Below are positions 61,379 to 64,000 of a stretch of DNA of 64,000 nucleotides, one piece after another (within the stretch, counting starts at the first letter, position 1; each line of letters starts with the position of its first letter). This DNA is from Nothopassalora personata (taxonomy: Eukaryota; Ascomycota; Dothideomycetes; Mycosphaerellales; Mycosphaerellaceae). The position numbers and the translations under genes were made by a program. The notes beneath the pieces were generated by a model. The model saw only the letters and a program-made list of their open reading frames with translations. It did no database searches and was not told the origin of the DNA. The stretch spans positions 7,626,001 through 7,690,000 of the forward strand of contig CM066287.1 of NCBI GenBank assembly GCA_033816765.1, read 5' to 3'.

Positions 61379-63528
61379 TCATTCATCCTTGACCAGGCTG
61401 ACCGGCGCCACGTATTTGCGACTGCCGCCGCAGACGTAGTAGCCCAACGCCAGCAAGCATGTCGCCGCGAAGATCACTATTGCCCAATTGAAGTCCTTTG
61501 CCCACGTGGGACTGCCGGCCGAAGGAGCGATTGGGAAGAAAGAGAATACGAAGATGATAGCGAGGAATGCCAAAGAGATGTCGTTGATGAGTCCTCCCCA
61601 TCGGCCCAGCGACCATCTGGCGTGAAGCAACGGCTCGCCTCGCAGCCTCTTTAGTCTGATACATCCAATGGATATGATGTAGGAGAATCCAAGAGCTGCG
61701 TTGGACACCCCAACGACTGCGCTGAAGGCTGTGTCCGAGCCAAAGTTGATCACAGAAACGACGAGCGACACGCCCATGGCAAGGAGGACCTACATCTGTC
61801 AGCTATCGATTGACAGTAGTGTCCAGGTTTGGTTCTTACAGCGTTGACAGGGATCTCATACTTTGGTGCAATCTGTCGGATCCATTCAGAGAACGGGAAC
61901 CCCTGCGTGGCATATTAGCATTAATTGAGCGGACGGTGACATCATTACATCCCTGGTCGCGACTGAAGGCCCAGATCTGTCGAGATGCACTGGCGACTGT
62001 GGTCACGGTCGAGAAGAAGAGGAGCACTATGAGTAGTGTTCCAAGCACTATGGTGGCCGCATATGAGCCAGTTGCCCGCTGAATGACTGCAATGATGGGG
62101 AAGTCTCCCCCTTCGGTGATCTCGGTGATGTCGTGGATGCAGAAGCTGAGACATGAAGTTAGAGAGGCTCGGGCAGATCTTGGAGTCCACTGACCAAAAG
62201 GTGATGAGCATGGTAATACCAAGTACACCATTGAGAACCGTTGCCCACATCATGGCGCGGGGAAGCTGTACAGACGCGTCTTTCAGTTCTTCTGACATGT
62301 GTGCTCCAGCGTCCTGCACAACAAGTGAGCATCCAGCCGTGAGCAGCAAAGAGCACTGCTTACTGGACCAATGAAGCACCAGACAGGCGTCGAAAGACCA
62401 ATCAGGCAGGAAAGACCAACGCTACCCCATCCGCCTCCGTCACTGCTTGCTATCAGTTCGATGCCGATGATGCACTTGGAGGTGACTCACTGGAATTCAG
62501 TGAAAACCCTTGACGCCGGAGCTACTGTTCCATCAGCATTGAAGTTATGCAAATGCGAGGCGACTGCATGTCGCTCTTAATGCACTTACCGTGTTCGCCG
62601 AGAATCCAGAAAGCGAGCAGGAAGACGAAGAAGCCGAAAATGTGGACGAAAAGGACGATGCCCTCAGCCAGCGGCAGATGCTGAGCAAAGAAGATGTTGA
62701 AGGCAGCTGCCATGATGACGAAGCAAAAGAGCAGCAGTGTAGCTTGCCACAGTTCATTTACGTTTGCATTTGGGTGGACGAGAAGGACCATCTAGAGCTG
62801 TTTAGCGTGATGAAGAACGGCTCTTGCGGGATGACTTACTGTCTGGACCATACCCGCGAGTTGCACGCAGCATGAAGGCACACCAGCAATCCAGCCCAAA
62901 CAACAACACCAACCGACGACATAGCTGAGAGGCTTCTGTAGCGATGGAGGCGCAAACTCGCTCACCCAGTGGTATTGCCCACCAGAAGTTGGTGCCATTG
63001 ATGCCATTTCCGCCCTGCACAATGTCAGCACTCCTCGTGATGAGAGCTCTTGCAGGGTGGTGCGGAGAACAAACAGGGAGGCGATCATGCAAAGCATTAG
63101 CAGCCACACCGCGATGGTACACCTATCGAGAGTCAGGACCACACGCGGCAGCGAATCATCCCGGGGACTACCATATAACGCCCGCTGTGCCACCATTGTA
63201 GAGGCCGAAGAAATTCGCCAGCAGCACGTTCTCCCACGTGGCCTGCAAGATGGTGACAAAGCCCACGATGCCGACGAACTTGACTGGAAGCAAAGGGTTC
63301 GAGGTCAGTTGATGGCCCAGACATGAAGCGCGAAGGAGCGTAGAACCCAGTACTCTGCTTACAATTTCGGCGGAGTTCTTGTGACTTGCCCATGCGAGTC
63401 ATGTCGGCGCCATCGATGGATGTGCTGCCCTTCTTCTCATGGATGATGGCATCGTGTTCGTGCTGGAGTCCCTCGAGCGAGATGTCGTCCGCGGGCTTGT
63501 AGTCGGGCGATGCGGTTGGGTGTCCCAT
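61379..63528 (-). CDS. APC-family amino-acid/GABA/choline permease
   Basis: Eleven exons give 538 residues: 63528-63363, 63283-63172, 63122-63075, 63014-62840, 62791-62590, 62524-62491, 62445-62364, 62313-62195, 62145-61941, 61902-61840, 61789-61379. All but one intron are 45-79 nt; the ninth (61903-61940, 38 nt, donor GTCACC) is the weakest. A hydrophilic N-terminus, then about twelve membrane segments with family blocks: FVGIVGFVTILQATWEN, LAEMASMAPTSGGQYHWVSE, GLSTPVWCFIGP, DAGAHMSEELKDAS, GGDFPIIAVIQ, ASASRQIWAFSRDQG, APKYEIPVN, NDISLAFLAIIFVFSFFP. It imports a small nitrogen compound across the plasma membrane with protons. Related to yeast Uga4/Hnm1-type carriers; the substrate cannot be told. 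Intact. Confidence 0.9.
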
Positions 63529-64000
63529 TCTGGCGGCGTGCGAAAATAGAAAAGAAGGCCCAAGCAGCGAGCAGAGCGGTGAGTTCGAATGTTGTGCACA
63601 GGGCGAGTGCGAGGGCGACGAACTTGAAGGCGAGGGAGGTGTTGAAGGAGCAGATTCGTGATGGGACGCCGAGCAAGGTTTTTGCGCCACTACAGCCGTT
63701 GGACGTTGCACACGAAGCGTGGCAGTCACGTCCAGCAGCAAAATCGACGAGACGCGCCAAACGGCTTGCTGCCGAGCCTGCCGAGAAGGACTGTCACTTT
63801 TACATTTGCACTGCTAGCATCTTGATGTCCGCCGGCCGGCTATCGTGCTTGGGCGTGTGCAACGTTCGACGCATGGAACTACGTACAAGGGCAATTGGCT
63901 GAGGGTCGTGATGCGCACCGTCGCCCAACGGGTTAATGCAGCGGACACAACCACCAGGAAATCTCGTCGCCGCTGACAGGTATCACTGCAATGTGCCACG
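63529..64000. other. Upstream region of the permease, no gene recognised
   Basis: Normal composition. Several overlapping short frames on both strands show no domain or codon pattern. It should include the permease promoter. Confidence 0.5.

Noticed and set aside
63510..63902. 130-codon plus-strand frame upstream of the permease
   Set aside because: No domain, no start context or splice support, and other frames in the same stretch are equally open.
1..64000. CRISPR array, operons or other prokaryotic systems
   Set aside because: No regularly spaced repeats; introns, RIP and the gene families show a filamentous fungus.

Overview
This is a filamentous ascomycete (Pezizomycotina) window. Three things point there: genes with short introns using GTRNGT donors and CTRAY branch sites, fungal gene families (a secreted GH55 beta-1,3-glucanase, an APC amino-acid permease, a Fot1/pogo transposase), and above all pervasive repeat-induced point mutation (RIP). 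From about 1.5 kb to 60 kb most of the DNA has almost no CA or TG dinucleotides, a large excess of TA and retained CG. Coding frames there are broken almost only by TAG and TAA where Trp or Gln codons are expected. I cannot name the species.

Layout. 1-1437 is the 5' end of a Ty3/gypsy element (A') that runs off the left edge; it is not RIP-mutated. 1438-18914 is a nest. A RIP-killed chromodomain gypsy (C1) was entered by a second RIP-killed gypsy (B1, 474-bp LTRs, target duplication CCGCG). B1 is in turn broken by an intact, recent chromovirus (A, 8551-15850, identical 184-bp LTRs, intact gag and pol). 18915-22600 is AT-rich repeat debris carrying an intact Fot1/pogo transposon (19988-21853). 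22604-25209 is a two-exon GH55 glucanase gene in a small island of normal composition. 25598-43179 is a C-family LTR and a RIP-killed Tad-like LINE split by two gypsy elements, B2 (28015-34982, duplication TAAGC) and D (35425-42335, duplication ATACG). 43180-55043 is a 12-kb RIP-killed gypsy of another lineage (E). 55044-59181 is a truncated C2 plus a B-LTR fragment, and 59336-59601 is an unmutated solo LTR. At about 60 kb the DNA returns to normal composition: a likely small secreted cysteine-rich protein gene (60363-60686), then an eleven-exon permease (61379-63528, minus strand).

How the parts relate. The host genes are a secreted wall-degrading enzyme, a small secreted protein and a nutrient permease, all next to a transposon graveyard, an arrangement common in plant-associated fungi. 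The mobile elements record at least two periods. B, C, D, E and the LINE accumulated and were RIP-mutated; A, A', the Fot1 element and the solo LTR are intact and arrived later or escaped.

The least ordinary observations are: (i) B1, B2 and D each carry an antisense gene between pol and the 3' LTR for a small zinc-binding, coiled-coil protein; (ii) B1 and D also carry tRNA-like sequences just behind that gene; (iii) E has a 26-bp palindrome in each LTR and at both ORF junctions, plus a long third ORF of unknown function; (iv) A shows a self-priming primer site and a gag/pol -1 frameshift signal.
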